DNA from: Psychromonas sp. B3M02
GTDB lineage: Bacteria > Pseudomonadota > Gammaproteobacteria > Enterobacterales > Psychromonadaceae
DNA length: 44,998 nucleotides
Assembly (NCBI RefSeq): GCF_003318165.1
Contig: NZ_QOCB01000030.1
Span: 1 to 44,998 of the forward strand
Direction of reading: 5' to 3'
How positions within the stretch are numbered: position 1 is the first letter of the stretch; each line of letters begins with the position of its first letter. The notes beneath the pieces were generated by a model. It was not told the DNA's origin. It saw only the letters and a list, made by a program, of their open reading frames with translations, and made no database searches. A program made the position numbers and the translations under genes. Shown here piece by piece: positions 1-8,454 of the stretch.

Positions 1-4
1 ACTT

Positions 5-166
5 ATACCAATCATAGTAAGTAACTGATCTATTTTACTTGTTAAAACAACTTATTTTTTCGTTGTAAGTTTCGTATAGGGAACAACCATTTACATCAAC
101 TTACGCCTCAAACTAAGCCATTTTTCCGGCGCAAAATTTAGATCAGTTATTTAATACAATTGGTAT
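5..166 (+). repeat. 162-bp MITE-like inverted-repeat element, copy 1
   Basis: A 162-bp non-coding element whose ends are imperfect inverted repeats: both ends begin ATACCAAT when read inward and share ACTGATCTA further in, matching at about 24 of the outer 28 positions. By eye it is identical, base for base, to the copies at 19576-19737 (same orientation) and 44829-44990 (opposite orientation). It has no ORF of note. Here the flanks extend the outer repeat (ACTT on the left, AAGT on the right). It lies just beyond the tRNA terminator. Its size, terminal repeats and lack of coding capacity fit a MITE moved in trans by a transposase that is not in this window. A TA or AT target duplication is possible but cannot be separated from the palindromic tips. 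Confidence 0.85.
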
Positions 167-194
167 AAGTTTTGTAGCACAGATGTAGCACACA

Positions 195-231
195 TAAAAA
201 AAGGTTAGTAAGCACTACACTTACTAACCTT
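195..231 (-). terminator. Rho-independent terminator of the CAU tRNA
   Basis: A perfect 12-bp stem (AAGGTTAGTAAG at 201-212 with its complement at 220-231) and a 7-nt loop. Read on the minus strand it is followed by a run of T. It lies just downstream of the tRNA 3' end. Confidence 0.88.
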
Positions 232-238
232 CTATATA

Positions 239-315
239 TGGTGGCCCTTCCCCGACTCGAACGGGGGACCTGACGATTATGAGTCGTATGCTCTAACCAA
301 CTGAGCTAAAGGGCC
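239..315 (-). tRNA. tRNA with CAU anticodon, probably tRNA-Ile2 (lysidine type)
   Basis: The 77-nt gene folds as a complete cloverleaf with encoded CCA. The acceptor stem is GGCCCTT/AAGGGCC, the D stem GCTC/GAGC, the anticodon loop CTCATAA, and the T stem CCCCG/CGGGG with loop TTCGAGT. The anticodon is CAU, so it is either elongator Met or the Ile2 tRNA whose C34 is changed to lysidine by TilS. The acceptor stem carries C4-G69 and C5-G68, which TilS uses in E. coli, and the GGCCC start and CGACTCATAATCG anticodon arm resemble E. coli Ile2 more than metT. Position 27-43 is a U-C mismatch where E. coli Ile2 has a weak G-U pair. It is certainly a CAU tRNA; the Ile2 assignment is likely but not proven. 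Confidence 0.93.
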
Positions 316-330
316 TTAATTTGTGCGCTG

Positions 331-359
331 ATTATATAAGCTACTCATTTCGCTGTCTA
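331..359 (-). promoter_or_regulatory. Sigma-70 promoter of the CAU tRNA
   Basis: On the minus strand, TAGACA (354-359) and TATAAT (331-336) are separated by 17 bp. A GC-rich discriminator (CAGCGCAC) follows, as is typical of stable-RNA promoters under stringent control. The tRNA begins about 15 nt past the -10 box. Confidence 0.75.
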
Positions 360-496
360 GTATATTCAGTTTGATTGCTTATTTAATCAGCGCTATTTAC
401 TTAGCATTCTTAAATATTTCTTTTATATGGTTTTTATTAAGGAGTTATACATTTTTTTGGAATGAAGGAACAAAAAATTGTTTGGGGTGCAGATAC

Positions 497-525
497 AAAA
501 AATCCTACCGAAGTAGGATTTTTTT
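497..525 (-). terminator. rpoD transcription terminator
   Basis: The stem ATCCTAC/GTAGGAT is extended by A/T runs and, read on the minus strand, capped by a stable TTCG tetraloop and followed by a T run. It lies just downstream of the rpoD stop codon. The flanking A and T tracts would let it act on both strands. Confidence 0.88.
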
Positions 526-547
526 AGAGTCATTCACTAAACGTCGA

Positions 548-2392
548 TTACTCGTCTAGGAAGCTGCGTAGTTGTTCACTGCGGCTAGGATGGCGTAGTT
601 TACGAAGTGCTTTAGCTTCGATTTGACGAATACGCTCACGTGTTACATCAAACTGTTTACCAACCTCTTCTAAAGTGTGGTCAGTGTTCATATCGATACC
701 AAAACGCATACGTAATACTTTAGCTTCACGCGCTGTTAAACCTTCTAATACATCGTTTGTTGCATTTTTAAGGCTTTCGCTCGTTGCGCTATCAACCGGT
801 AGGGCAATCGTTGTATCTTCAATGAAGTCACCTAAGTGCGAATCTTCGTCATCACCGATAGGTGTTTCCATTGAGATTGGCTCTTTAGCAATTTTTAATA
901 CCTTACGAATTTTATCTTCAGGCATCATCATGCGTTCAGCTAGCTCTTCAGGCTGTGGCTCACGACCCATTTCTTGTAACATTTGACGAGAGATACGGTT
1001 AAGTTTGTTAATCGTTTCAATCATGTGTACTGGAATACGGATAGTACGCGCTTGGTCAGCAATTGAACGAGTGATTGCTTGACGGATCCACCATGTTGCA
1101 TAAGTTGAGAATTTGTAACCACGACGGTATTCAAATTTATCAACGGCTTTCATTAGTCCGATGTTACCTTCTTGGATTAAATCTAAGAATTGTAAACCAC
1201 GGTTGGTGTATTTCTTAGCAATCGAGATAACCAGACGTAAGTTGGCTTCTACCATCTCTTTCTTTGCACGACGAGCTTTTGTCTCACCAATGCTCATTGC
1301 ACGAGAGATCTCTTTCAAGTTAGTAATGCTTAATGTGCTTTCTACTTCGATAGCCAGCATTTTACGAATACAACGCTCTAGATCTTCTTCAGCTTCTTTA
1401 ATACCTGCAACGTAAGCTTGGTCGCCACTTAGTACTTTTTCTAACCATGCGCTGCTTGTTTCATTACCTTTAAATAATTTAATGAATTCAGCTTTTGGCA
1501 TTTTGCATTGTTCAACACAGATTTTTAGAATTAAACGCTCTTGTACACGCGCTGCATTCATATTACCGCGAATCAATTTCACCATACGGTCAAACTGTTT
1601 AGGGATTAGTTTAAACTGTTGAAAATATTCTGCTTGTTCGTTAATGGCTGCTAACGTCTCTGCATGTTTACGACCATTTTTAGTGATAGATTTTTCTACG
1701 ATGTTATTTAAACGACGTAATTCAGCAAATTTTTCTGCTGCTTCTTCAGGACATGGACCTTTTGGACCTTCCTCTTCATCTTCAACGTCTTCTGCATCTT
1801 CATCGTCGTCATCTAGGTCTGCTTCAGATAATTCAGAACCGATGTTAGTTGCACTTACCGCTTGTGTCATATCATCATTTGGATCAATAAAACCACTGAT
1901 TAGGTCAGTTAGTTTCATCTCTTCTGCTTCATAGCTATCGTAGTTATCTAATAGGTTACGAATCGTTGCTGGGTATTCAGAAACAGAATTTTGTACTTCT
2001 TTGATACCTTCTTCGATACGTTTAGCGATAACAATCTCGCCTTCACGTGTCAGTAGTTCAACAGTACCCATTTCACGCATGTACATACGTACTGGGTCTG
2101 TAGTACGGCCAATTTCAGATTCAACCGTTGCTAATACTTGCGCAGCAGCTTCTACAGCATCTTCATCTGGCTCATCATTATCTGTACCAGATAAAATTAG
2201 ATCATCAGCATCAGGTGCTGTTTCAACAACACGGATACCCATGTCGTTGATCATTTGAATGATATCTTCAATTTGCTCTGACTCAACGATATCTTGCGGC
2301 AGGTGATCATTCACTTCTGCGAAGGTTAAGAAACCATTTTCTTTACCTTTAATGATCAGCTCTTTAAGCTGCGATTGAGGTGTTTGGGCCAT
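548..2392 (-). CDS. rpoD: RNA polymerase primary sigma factor sigma-70
   Basis: This protein directs core RNA polymerase to housekeeping promoters. At 614 residues it matches E. coli RpoD (613) nearly end to end. Region 1.1 is at the N-terminus (PQSQLKELI), and a strongly acidic stretch ([15 protein letters not shown], near 195-210) lies in the non-conserved insert after region 1.2. Region 2 includes the -10 recognition helix [13 protein letters not shown], and region 4.2 carries the helix-turn-helix [19 protein letters not shown] chose the ATG at 2392 because [10 protein letters not shown] aligns with E. coli MEQNPQSQLK and GGATGG sits just upstream. An in-frame ATG at 2401 would add three residues. 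It is the last gene of the rpsU-yqeY-dnaG-rpoD cluster, has its own promoter at 2455-2484 and ends at the terminator at 497-525. Confidence 0.97.
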   Translation of the reverse strand: MAQTPQSQLKELIIKGKENGFLTFAEVNDHLPQDIVESEQIEDIIQMINDMGIRVVETAPDADDLILSGTDNDEPDEDAVEAAAQVLATVESEIGRTTDPVRMYMREMGTVELLTREGEIVIAKRIEEGIKEVQNSVSEYPATIRNLLDNYDSYEAEEMKLTDLISGFIDPNDDMTQAVSATNIGSELSEADLDDDDEDAEDVEDEEEGPKGPCPEEAAEKFAELRRLNNIVEKSITKNGRKHAETLAAINEQAEYFQQFKLIPKQFDRMVKLIRGNMNAARVQERLILKICVEQCKMPKAEFIKLFKGNETSSAWLEKVLSGDQAYVAGIKEAEEDLERCIRKMLAIEVESTLSITNLKEISRAMSIGETKARRAKKEMVEANLRLVISIAKKYTNRGLQFLDLIQEGNIGLMKAVDKFEYRRGYKFSTYATWWIRQAITRSIADQARTIRIPVHMIETINKLNRISRQMLQEMGREPQPEELAERMMMPEDKIRKVLKIAKEPISMETPIGDDEDSHLGDFIEDTTIALPVDSATSESLKNATNDVLEGLTAREAKVLRMRFGIDMNTDHTLEEVGKQFDVTRERIRQIEAKALRKLRHPSRSEQLRSFLDE

Positions 2393-2454
2393 AGGTACCA
2401 TCCAAAAAATTAGTCGTAAAATGTGGTGTAAATGGGAAAAAATCTGAGCGCTCG

Positions 2455-2484
2455 ATTATACGCCTAAATTGAATTTTATGCCAA
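2455..2484 (-). promoter_or_regulatory. Internal promoter for rpoD
   Basis: On the minus strand, TTGGCA (2479-2484) and a perfect TATAAT (2455-2460) are 18 bp apart. It lies just after the dnaG stop codon and would start transcription about 55 nt before the rpoD start, letting rpoD be made independently of rpsU and dnaG. Confidence 0.72.
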
Positions 2485-2489
2485 TCCCA

Positions 2490-4238
2490 TTAATGTTGTT
2501 TTTGTTCTTTAAGAAGTTGTGCTAACTGCACCGTCTCTTGTATTGTTAAAACCTCACCTTGTCTTGATTTTTGTTTTAAAAATTCAATACGTTGTGTAAG
2601 GTGTAAAGATAAAAAATTATCTAAAATATCGAAGAATACTTCTTCGTAATTGTTTTTATCGACTTGGTTTTCCCAAGTTGCTAACGTAATTAATTGTTTT
2701 TCTTCTGGTTGACCACGCCAATGTTCCAATAACAGTCCTGTAGAGAGATGGGGTGTCTTTCTACAAATTTCAAGTAGTGTATTTAAAAGAGTTATGCCAG
2801 GTATTTCTATCTCTTTAAATTCAGGTATTTCATCCAATTGATAAGCCATTTGCGGATGTTGCAGCAATAACGAAATAGCTAGTCTCATTGGTGTTATCTT
2901 TTGCGAGGTAGGTTTTTTCTCTACCGTTTGTGCCGCGGGTAATAACTTTTGTAAACCTTCTTTTTCAATCCCTAAGAGACTGATTAAACGAGTTTCCATC
3001 ATCTGTCTAAAAACTGAATCAGGTAACTTAGTTAATAACGGAATCGCTAATTGTGCAAGTTTTGATTTACTATCAGCACTGGTCATATCAACTTGTGTTA
3101 ACAATTGCTGGAACAAAAAGTCAGATAATGGCATCGCTTGATCAACGAGCTTTTCGAAGAAAACTTTACCTTCTTTTTGCACTAAACTATCTGGATCTTC
3201 ACCATCAGGTAGGAACATAAAGCGTAATGTTCGCCCATCTTGAATCGCAGGTAGGGCATTTTCTAATGCACGCCAAGCCGCGGTACGACCGGCTTCATCA
3301 CCATCAAAACAGCAAATAACTTCACTGGTTTGTCTAAACAAAAGTTGGATATGATCGGGTGTGGTGGCTGTACCTAAAGACGCCACTGCATAGTGGATAT
3401 CAAATTGTCCAAGTGCTACAACATCCATATAACCTTCAACGACTAAAATACGTTGAATATCTTTGTTATGTTGTTTTGCTTGGTATAAGCCGTATAGCTC
3501 TTTACCCTTGTGAAAAATTGGGGTTTCAGGAGAGTTTAGATATTTTGGTGTTGCATCATCAAATACACGGCCACCAAATCCAATCACTCGACCACGTTTA
3601 TCTAAAATAGGGAACATTAAACGGTCCCTAAAACGATCATAGCTACCGCCGCTATCTTTACTGATTAACATACCTGCATCAATTAGTTGTTGTTCAGTGT
3701 GTTTGTTGATAGCAAATTGTTTACGCACTTCATCCCAACCATCAGGAGCGTAACCAATTTGAAAATGTTTAGTAGTAGCGCCAGATAAGCCTCTACTTTT
3801 TAAGTAGTTAATGACTTTTTCACTGTTTTTATGTGTGCGTAATTGCTGTTGGTAAAAGCGCGTAATATCACCCATCAATTGATATAAGTCTTTTCTATCA
3901 ACATAGTTAGTAGGGGCTTGATTGCTATTTGATTCTTCACGTGGTATTTCAATGGAAAGTTGTTCTGCTAGTACTTCAATGGCATCAACAAACTCAATAC
4001 CATCATATTCCATTAAGAAGGTAACCACATTACCGCTAACACCGCAGTTAAAGCAGTGGTAAAACTGCTGCTCTTCGCTGACTGAAAATGTGGAATCATT
4101 ATTACCATTATGGAAAGGGCAGCGGGCACGATAGCTTTTGCCTTTTTTCTTCAACTTAAGACGGCTATCAATTATATCAACGATATCGCTACGAGAAATT
4201 AAGTCGTCAATGAAATTCTTTGGAATGCGGCCTGCCAT
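2490..4238 (-). CDS. dnaG: DNA primase
   Basis: DnaG lays RNA primers at the replication fork with DnaB helicase. Its 582 residues compare with 581 in E. coli. The N-terminal CHC2 zinc ribbon has its ligands in CPFHN (Cys40, His43) and CFNCG. The TOPRIM catalytic core contains VVEGYMDVVAL and the acidic CCFDGDEAGR, and a DnaB-binding C-terminal domain follows. One feature is odd: the usual EKTPSF segment after CPFHN is replaced by GNNDSTF, giving 18 instead of 17 residues between the His and the next Cys. The reading frame is clean. The gene follows yqeY after an interposed terminator (4401-4436), so its level probably depends on readthrough, RNA processing or a promoter in 4239-4400. Confidence 0.97.
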   Translation of the reverse strand: MAGRIPKNFIDDLISRSDIVDIIDSRLKLKKKGKSYRARCPFHNGNNDSTFSVSEEQQFYHCFNCGVSGNVVTFLMEYDGIEFVDAIEVLAEQLSIEIPREESNSNQAPTNYVDRKDLYQLMGDITRFYQQQLRTHKNSEKVINYLKSRGLSGATTKHFQIGYAPDGWDEVRKQFAINKHTEQQLIDAGMLISKDSGGSYDRFRDRLMFPILDKRGRVIGFGGRVFDDATPKYLNSPETPIFHKGKELYGLYQAKQHNKDIQRILVVEGYMDVVALGQFDIHYAVASLGTATTPDHIQLLFRQTSEVICCFDGDEAGRTAAWRALENALPAIQDGRTLRFMFLPDGEDPDSLVQKEGKVFFEKLVDQAMPLSDFLFQQLLTQVDMTSADSKSKLAQLAIPLLTKLPDSVFRQMMETRLISLLGIEKEGLQKLLPAAQTVEKKPTSQKITPMRLAISLLLQHPQMAYQLDEIPEFKEIEIPGITLLNTLLEICRKTPHLSTGLLLEHWRGQPEEKQLITLATWENQVDKNNYEEVFFDILDNFLSLHLTQRIEFLKQKSRQGEVLTIQETVQLAQLLKEQKQH

Positions 4239-4400
4239 TTAAGAGTCCTATGGAGAAATGAGAGTACTATACTCACAGTATTTAATACGACACAGATATT
4301 GTGTTTTTAATTCAGGTTAGATGCTATCTTTTTCAAAAATATCAGGGTGTTTAAAGTTAATAATTAATATTAACTGATAAAGTTGCTTTCATTAAAACAA

Positions 4401-4436
4401 AAAAACCTCAGACTTAATGAAAGGCTGAGGTTTTTT
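4401..4436 (-). terminator. Terminator between yqeY and dnaG
   Basis: CCTCAG (4406-4411) pairs with CTGAGG (4425-4430), flanked by matching A and T runs and followed on the minus strand by a T run. An A-G mismatch interrupts the inner stem. It occupies the place of the partial terminator T1 between rpsU and dnaG in E. coli, which makes ribosomal protein transcripts more abundant than primase transcripts. Confidence 0.85.
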
Positions 4437-4455
4437 AATAAAGAAAGCGAGATGA

Positions 4456-4899
4456 CTATTTTAAGCTAGCTCTTACAAGCCCACTTACTGCAGCCATATC
4501 TGCTCTTCCTTGTATCTCTTTTTGGAGTATTCCCATCACTTTACCCATATCTTGCATGCCTTGTGCATCAACAGATGCAATAGCTTGTTTGATATGAGCA
4601 TCTACTTCTTCAGCAGTTAGTGCTTGAGGTAAAAACTCCTCTAAAATAGCAAGTTCCGTTTTTTCTATATCTGCAAGATCAGCTCGGTCAGCTTTTTCAA
4701 ATTGAGTAATTGATTCTTTACGTTGTTTAACTGATTTCACAACAACTGTTGTAACAGCGTCATCATCAAGTTCAATTTTATCATCAATCTCAATTTGTTT
4801 AACAGCTGCAATCAATGAACGGATAGTCTTTAAACGGACTTTATCCTTTGCACGCATTGCAAGCTTTTGCTCTTCTTGTAATCTTGTTTTTATAGACAT
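4456..4899 (-). CDS. yqeY: GatB/YqeY domain protein
   Basis: A 147-residue protein of the YqeY family, which resembles the C-terminal tail domain of the GatB subunit of tRNA amidotransferase. Its exact role is unknown; tRNA binding is usually presumed from the homology. The N-terminal part is helical and charged (RLQEEQKLAMRAKDKVRL). The C-terminal helical bundle includes the family-typical stretch MGKVMGILQKEIQGRADM. The start ATG is preceded by AAAGG at suitable spacing, 18 bp after the rpsU stop codon, so the two genes are cotranscribed. A yqeY gene between rpsU and dnaG is also familiar from Vibrio-type genomes and is absent from this place in E. coli. Confidence 0.92.
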   Translation of the reverse strand: MSIKTRLQEEQKLAMRAKDKVRLKTIRSLIAAVKQIEIDDKIELDDDAVTTVVVKSVKQRKESITQFEKADRADLADIEKTELAILEEFLPQALTAEEVDAHIKQAIASVDAQGMQDMGKVMGILQKEIQGRADMAAVSGLVRASLK

Positions 4900-4917
4900 C
4901 GGAGACCTTTATCTATT

Positions 4918-5133
4918 CTAGTATAAACGTACGCGACGAGCGTTATCACGAGAAAGTTTTTTCAGGTGACGTTTAACAGCTGCTGCTTTAGCACGTTTAC
5001 GAACTGTAGTAGGTTTCTCGAAGAATTCGCGTTTACGAGTTTCTGCTAAGATACCTGCTTTTTCACAAGAACGTTTAAAACGACGTAATGCTACGTCAAA
5101 TGGTTCGTTTTCACGAAGTTTAATTACTGGCAT
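4918..5133 (-). CDS. rpsU: 30S ribosomal protein bS21
   Basis: A 71-residue, very basic protein matching E. coli bS21 almost throughout ([19 protein letters not shown], then the Lys/Arg-rich tail ending RRVRLY). bS21 sits on the 30S platform near the anti-Shine-Dalgarno region of 16S rRNA and aids initiation. The open frame extends 15 codons further upstream, but the ATG at 5133 is preceded by AAGAGG and gives the exact family length. It is the first gene of the operon leading to yqeY, dnaG and rpoD, so synthesis of translation, replication and transcription factors is linked. Confidence 0.97.
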   Translation of the reverse strand: MPVIKLRENEPFDVALRRFKRSCEKAGILAETRKREFFEKPTTVRKRAKAAAVKRHLKKLSRDNARRVRLY

Positions 5134-5193
5134 ATGCCTCTTACCTTTATGGTTACGGTCGTAAATTGACCAGTGCATTTAAATTGGTGCCGA

Positions 5194-5223
5194 ATTTTAA
5201 TCCTATTTGGGGCATGATGTAAA
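5194..5223 (-). promoter_or_regulatory. Promoter of the rpsU operon
   Basis: On the minus strand, TTTACA (5218-5223) and TAAAAT (5194-5199) are 18 bp apart, about 60 nt upstream of the rpsU start. I found no clear LexA box here, although the E. coli operon has one. Confidence 0.6.
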
Positions 5224-5422
5224 GAAATTCCGCATTAATTTTCATTAAAAAAGCAGAAAGATCTTAATGATCTTTAGATCCGTGCTTATAATCACGCTTG
5301 ATAAAAAAATCCATCTTGGCTGTATTTTCCGTTAGAATGCGTTACATTTTTTATTTTGTTCTCTATTTTATTTAATTAGCGTTAATCAAAAGCTAATTAT
5401 TTTAGTTATAAGGTTGTTTAGT

Positions 5423-6442
5423 ATGCGAATTTTAGGCATTGAAACGTCATGTGATGAAACAGGTATTGCTGTTTATGACGATCAACAAGGTTTGTTATCG
5501 CACCAGCTATATAGTCAGGTGAAGTTACACGCTGATTACGGCGGTGTTGTTCCTGAGCTCGCGTCACGTGACCATGTGCGTAAAACCATTCCTCTTATTA
5601 AAGAAGCATTAGCCTTAGCGAATTGTACCAAAGATGATATTGATGCGATTGCTTATACAGCAGGGCCTGGTTTAGTGGGTGCATTATTAGTGGGTTCATG
5701 TATTGGCCGTAGTATTGCGTTTGCTTGGGATAAACCTGCGATTGCTGTTCATCATATGGAAGGGCATCTTTTAGCGCCTATGTTAGAAGATGATAAGCCT
5801 GATTTTCCTTTTGTGGCTTTATTAGTGTCTGGCGGACATACATTATTAGTGCAAGTAGATGATATTGGTGAATATACTTTATTAGGTGAAAGTATTGATG
5901 ATGCCGCTGGTGAAGCCTTTGATAAAACGGCTAAACTTCTTGGCTTAGATTATCCTGGTGGACCTCGTCTGGCTAAAATGGCTGAAAATGGTGTAGCAGG
6001 GCGTTTTAAATTCCCGCGTCCAATGACTGACAGACCTGGTTTAGATTTTAGCTTTAGTGGTTTAAAAACCTCTGCAGCTGTTACCATTGCGCGTGAAGGT
6101 GATGATTTACAAACTCAATCTGATATCGCTTATGCTTTCCAGGAAGCGGTAATCGATACCATTGCTATTAAATGTAAGCGTGCTTTAAAACAAACCGGCT
6201 TGAAGCGTTTAGTGGTTGCAGGTGGTGTGAGTGCCAATACTGCATTACGTGAGCAGTTAGCTGAAACAATGCAAAAGCTAGGCGGTAAAGCATTCTACCC
6301 ACGTGGTGAGTTTTGTACCGATAATGGTGCGATGATTGCCTATGCAGGTATGCAACGCTTGAAAGCAGGGCACATACAAGGTTTAGAGATTAAAGCCAAA
6401 CCTCGTTGGCCATTAGATCAATTAGAGAGTGTGAAGAGTTAA
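5423..6442 (+). CDS. tsaD: tRNA N6-adenosine threonylcarbamoyltransferase
   Basis: TsaD transfers the threonylcarbamoyl group to A37 of ANN-decoding tRNAs, working with TsaB and TsaE (tsaE is at 7996). It has 339 residues against 337 in E. coli and the ASKHA fold. Visible signatures are [10 protein letters not shown] at the start, the metal-binding HHMEGH (His111, His115), SGGHT, and the late [13 protein letters not shown]. The open frame can start at a TTG at 5414, but the ATG at 5423 gives [10 protein letters not shown], the conserved N-terminus, with AAGG about 8 bases upstream. It is transcribed divergently from rpsU, the usual arrangement in gammaproteobacteria, and its stop codon lies inside a short inverted repeat (6434-6454). 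Confidence 0.97.
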   Translation: MRILGIETSCDETGIAVYDDQQGLLSHQLYSQVKLHADYGGVVPELASRDHVRKTIPLIKEALALANCTKDDIDAIAYTAGPGLVGALLVGSCIGRSIAFAWDKPAIAVHHMEGHLLAPMLEDDKPDFPFVALLVSGGHTLLVQVDDIGEYTLLGESIDDAAGEAFDKTAKLLGLDYPGGPRLAKMAENGVAGRFKFPRPMTDRPGLDFSFSGLKTSAAVTIAREGDDLQTQSDIAYAFQEAVIDTIAIKCKRALKQTGLKRLVVAGGVSANTALREQLAETMQKLGGKAFYPRGEFCTDNGAMIAYAGMQRLKAGHIQGLEIKAKPRWPLDQLESVKS

Positions 6443-6467
6443 GTCTTAACTCTTTGTTATGAATATT

Positions 6468-6506
6468 AAAAGCCGTTGCTCATTAACCTGAGTAACGGCT
6501 TTTTTA
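6468..6506 (+). terminator. Bidirectional terminator between tsaD and queG
   Basis: AAAAGCCGTT (6468-6477) pairs with AACGGCTTTT, and an inner CTC/GAG extends the stem beyond one mismatch. A T run follows on plus and an A run precedes it, so it can serve both converging genes. Confidence 0.88.
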
Positions 6507-6532
6507 TAACTGATGGTTTGATTGGTATGCTA

Positions 6533-7711
6533 TTAAGCGTCTCTAGGTAAACCTTTTTTTACTGCTTTGATTAAACGCTGGTTTAATCTGTCTATATTAA
6601 TTGGTAATTTTTGTTGCTGCTCGGCCAATGCCCATTCAATGTGCTCATTGACTAGCTCATCTTCACTTTCAACTAACTTATTTTGTAAGCTAGTGATAAC
6701 GTCAATACTACTTGGTGCATTACCTAACGCAATGGCGATATTTCTTAACCAACGTTGATAACCAATACGACGTATCGGAGAACCTTCAGTATTTTTTAAA
6801 AAGGTGGTTTCAGACCAAGCAAACAAACTCAGTAATGACTGGTTTTGTAAAAAGTCTTTGGCTTGATAATCGGATTCTTCAGTGGTGTCAGCAAAACGAT
6901 TCCACGGACAAATCAATTGGCAATCATCACAGCCATAAATACGATTACCGATCGCTTTACGAAATTCGGTAGGGATAGCACCTTGTAACTCAATGGTTAA
7001 ATAAGAGATACAACGTCGTCCGTCGACCACATAGGGAGCTACAATTGCTTGAGTAGGGCAAATCTTCATACAGGCAACACATTGCCCACATTGATTTGGT
7101 TGTGCTTGATCAACGGGTAAAGCAAGGTCAATTAATAGTTCGCCAAGAAAAAACCAAGATCCAGAATCTTTATCTAGTAGCAGTGAGTGTTTACCTACCC
7201 AACCTAATCCCGCTTTTTCAGCGAGCGGGCGTTCTAAAATAGGGGCACTATCAACAAAGGGACGGAAACCTAGCTCGCCCACTTCATTTTTTATTTTATC
7301 ACCTAATTGCTTTAAACGTTTGCGCAGTACTTTATGGTAATCCCTGCCTAATGCATATCGACTTATATAGGCGAGATCTTTGTCTTCTAAATTTGCTGCA
7401 AACTGTGCATCGTCTGGTAAATAATCCATTCTTACGGAAATAACACGTAATGTACCCGGTAATAACTCGTTTGGTCGAGCGCGCATCATGCCATGCCTTT
7501 CCATATAATCCATTTCACCGTGGTATTGGTTATCTAACCAAGCTTGTAAATTTGCTTCTTGGTCAGTTAAGTCAACATCACTGATCCCCACTCCTTGAAA
7601 ACCTAGCGCTTTTCCCCACACTTTTATATTCTCTGCTAACTCGCTTAATACCGTTGAAGAGAGAGGTGTGCTATTGATTTGTGAACTGGTAGATTCTTGA
7701 GTTATTTTCAT
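6533..7711 (-). CDS. queG: Epoxyqueuosine reductase
   Basis: QueG carries out the last step of queuosine synthesis, reducing epoxyqueuosine to queuosine in tRNAs with GUN anticodons, using cobalamin and two [4Fe-4S] clusters. It has 392 residues, about a dozen more than E. coli, with the excess in the polar first 20. The cluster cysteines are visible in CGQCVACMKICP (Cys208, 211, 214, 218) and CDDCQLICPWN (Cys261, 264, 268). The DSAPILERPLAEKAGLGW segment carries the likely catalytic Asp153, and a HEAT-like C-terminal part follows. It converges with tsaD. In E. coli it diverges from nnr and tsaE; here the divergence is from tsaE directly, with nnr missing. Confidence 0.95.
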   Translation of the reverse strand: MKITQESTSSQINSTPLSSTVLSELAENIKVWGKALGFQGVGISDVDLTDQEANLQAWLDNQYHGEMDYMERHGMMRARPNELLPGTLRVISVRMDYLPDDAQFAANLEDKDLAYISRYALGRDYHKVLRKRLKQLGDKIKNEVGELGFRPFVDSAPILERPLAEKAGLGWVGKHSLLLDKDSGSWFFLGELLIDLALPVDQAQPNQCGQCVACMKICPTQAIVAPYVVDGRRCISYLTIELQGAIPTEFRKAIGNRIYGCDDCQLICPWNRFADTTEESDYQAKDFLQNQSLLSLFAWSETTFLKNTEGSPIRRIGYQRWLRNIAIALGNAPSSIDVITSLQNKLVESEDELVNEHIEWALAEQQQKLPINIDRLNQRLIKAVKKGLPRDA

Positions 7712-7995
7712 TTGCCGTATATTTCGTTGCGAAAGGTCTATTTTTATCTATTTTCTATGCAGGCAGTTTAGCATAAGTTACTCAGCTTGAATGCTTCTCT
7801 TTAATTCACTTTTAAGTAAATTGATTTACTTTCTGAAGTGATTGTTTATGCTCTGTAGTAGGCTAGCACTAGTGTGAAGCATCTGCTTTCTGTTATTATC
7901 TGTGCTAATAGCGCAATTTCAGAGTGTTTTTTTATGCTATTTAACGAATTTCGCTGTCAATATACTCAACTCATGATTGGAATGAATAAATCTCA

Positions 7996-8454
7996 ATGTC
8001 GAATCTATTAAAAGAAAAGTTACTCAATGCTGAACAAACCGTACAATTTGGTGACCGTTTAAGTAAAGCTTGTCAAACAGCAACCTGTATTTATCTGCAT
8101 GGTGACCTTGGCGCTGGTAAAACCACTTTAACGCGCGGTTTTATCCAAGGTTTAGGGCACGTTGGTAATGTAAAAAGCCCGACTTATACTTTAGTGGAAC
8201 CTTATGAGTTAGCAGAGTGGCAAGTTTATCATTTTGATTTATATCGTTTGTCTGATCCTGAAGAGTTAGAGTTTATGGGGATCCGTGATTATTTTGGTGA
8301 AACTAGCCATTGTCTAGTGGAGTGGCCGGAGCGCGGTGTTGGCTTTTTACCTAACCCAGATATAGATTTAACTATTGTTTATGTCGGTGAGCAGCGTGAA
8401 ATTACGTTACAAGCAAATACCGAAAATGGCTTAAGAGTATTAAAGAATTTATGA
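7996..8454 (+). CDS. tsaE: tRNA threonylcarbamoyladenosine biosynthesis ATPase TsaE
   Basis: TsaE is the small P-loop ATPase that drives turnover of the TsaB-TsaD complex in t6A synthesis. It has 152 residues against 153 in E. coli. The Walker A loop is [10 protein letters not shown] near residue 36, followed by the family motif [11 protein letters not shown] and the Walker-B-like YHFDLYRL, with WPERG near the C-terminus. The ATG at 7996 has only weak ribosome-binding complementarity upstream. Its stop codon overlaps the amiB start (ATGA), so the two are translationally coupled at the head of a long plus-strand gene series. Confidence 0.96.
   Translation: MSNLLKEKLLNAEQTVQFGDRLSKACQTATCIYLHGDLGAGKTTLTRGFIQGLGHVGNVKSPTYTLVEPYELAEWQVYHFDLYRLSDPEELEFMGIRDYFGETSHCLVEWPERGVGFLPNPDIDLTIVYVGEQREITLQANTENGLRVLKNL

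Noticed and set aside
371-559. 62-codon open frame on plus
   Set aside because: It runs through the rpoD terminator and into the rpoD 3' end on the opposite strand, has no ribosome-binding site and is rich in Phe/Tyr from an AT-rich gap.
5414-5422. TTG start for tsaD
   Set aside because: The ATG at 5423 gives the conserved [10 protein letters not shown] and a proper ribosome-binding site; the TTG lies only 1 base from that AAGG.
6434-6454. Inverted repeat AAGAGTTAAG/CTTAACTCTT at the tsaD stop codon
   Set aside because: There is only a one-base spacer and no T run; the real terminator is 15 bases further on.
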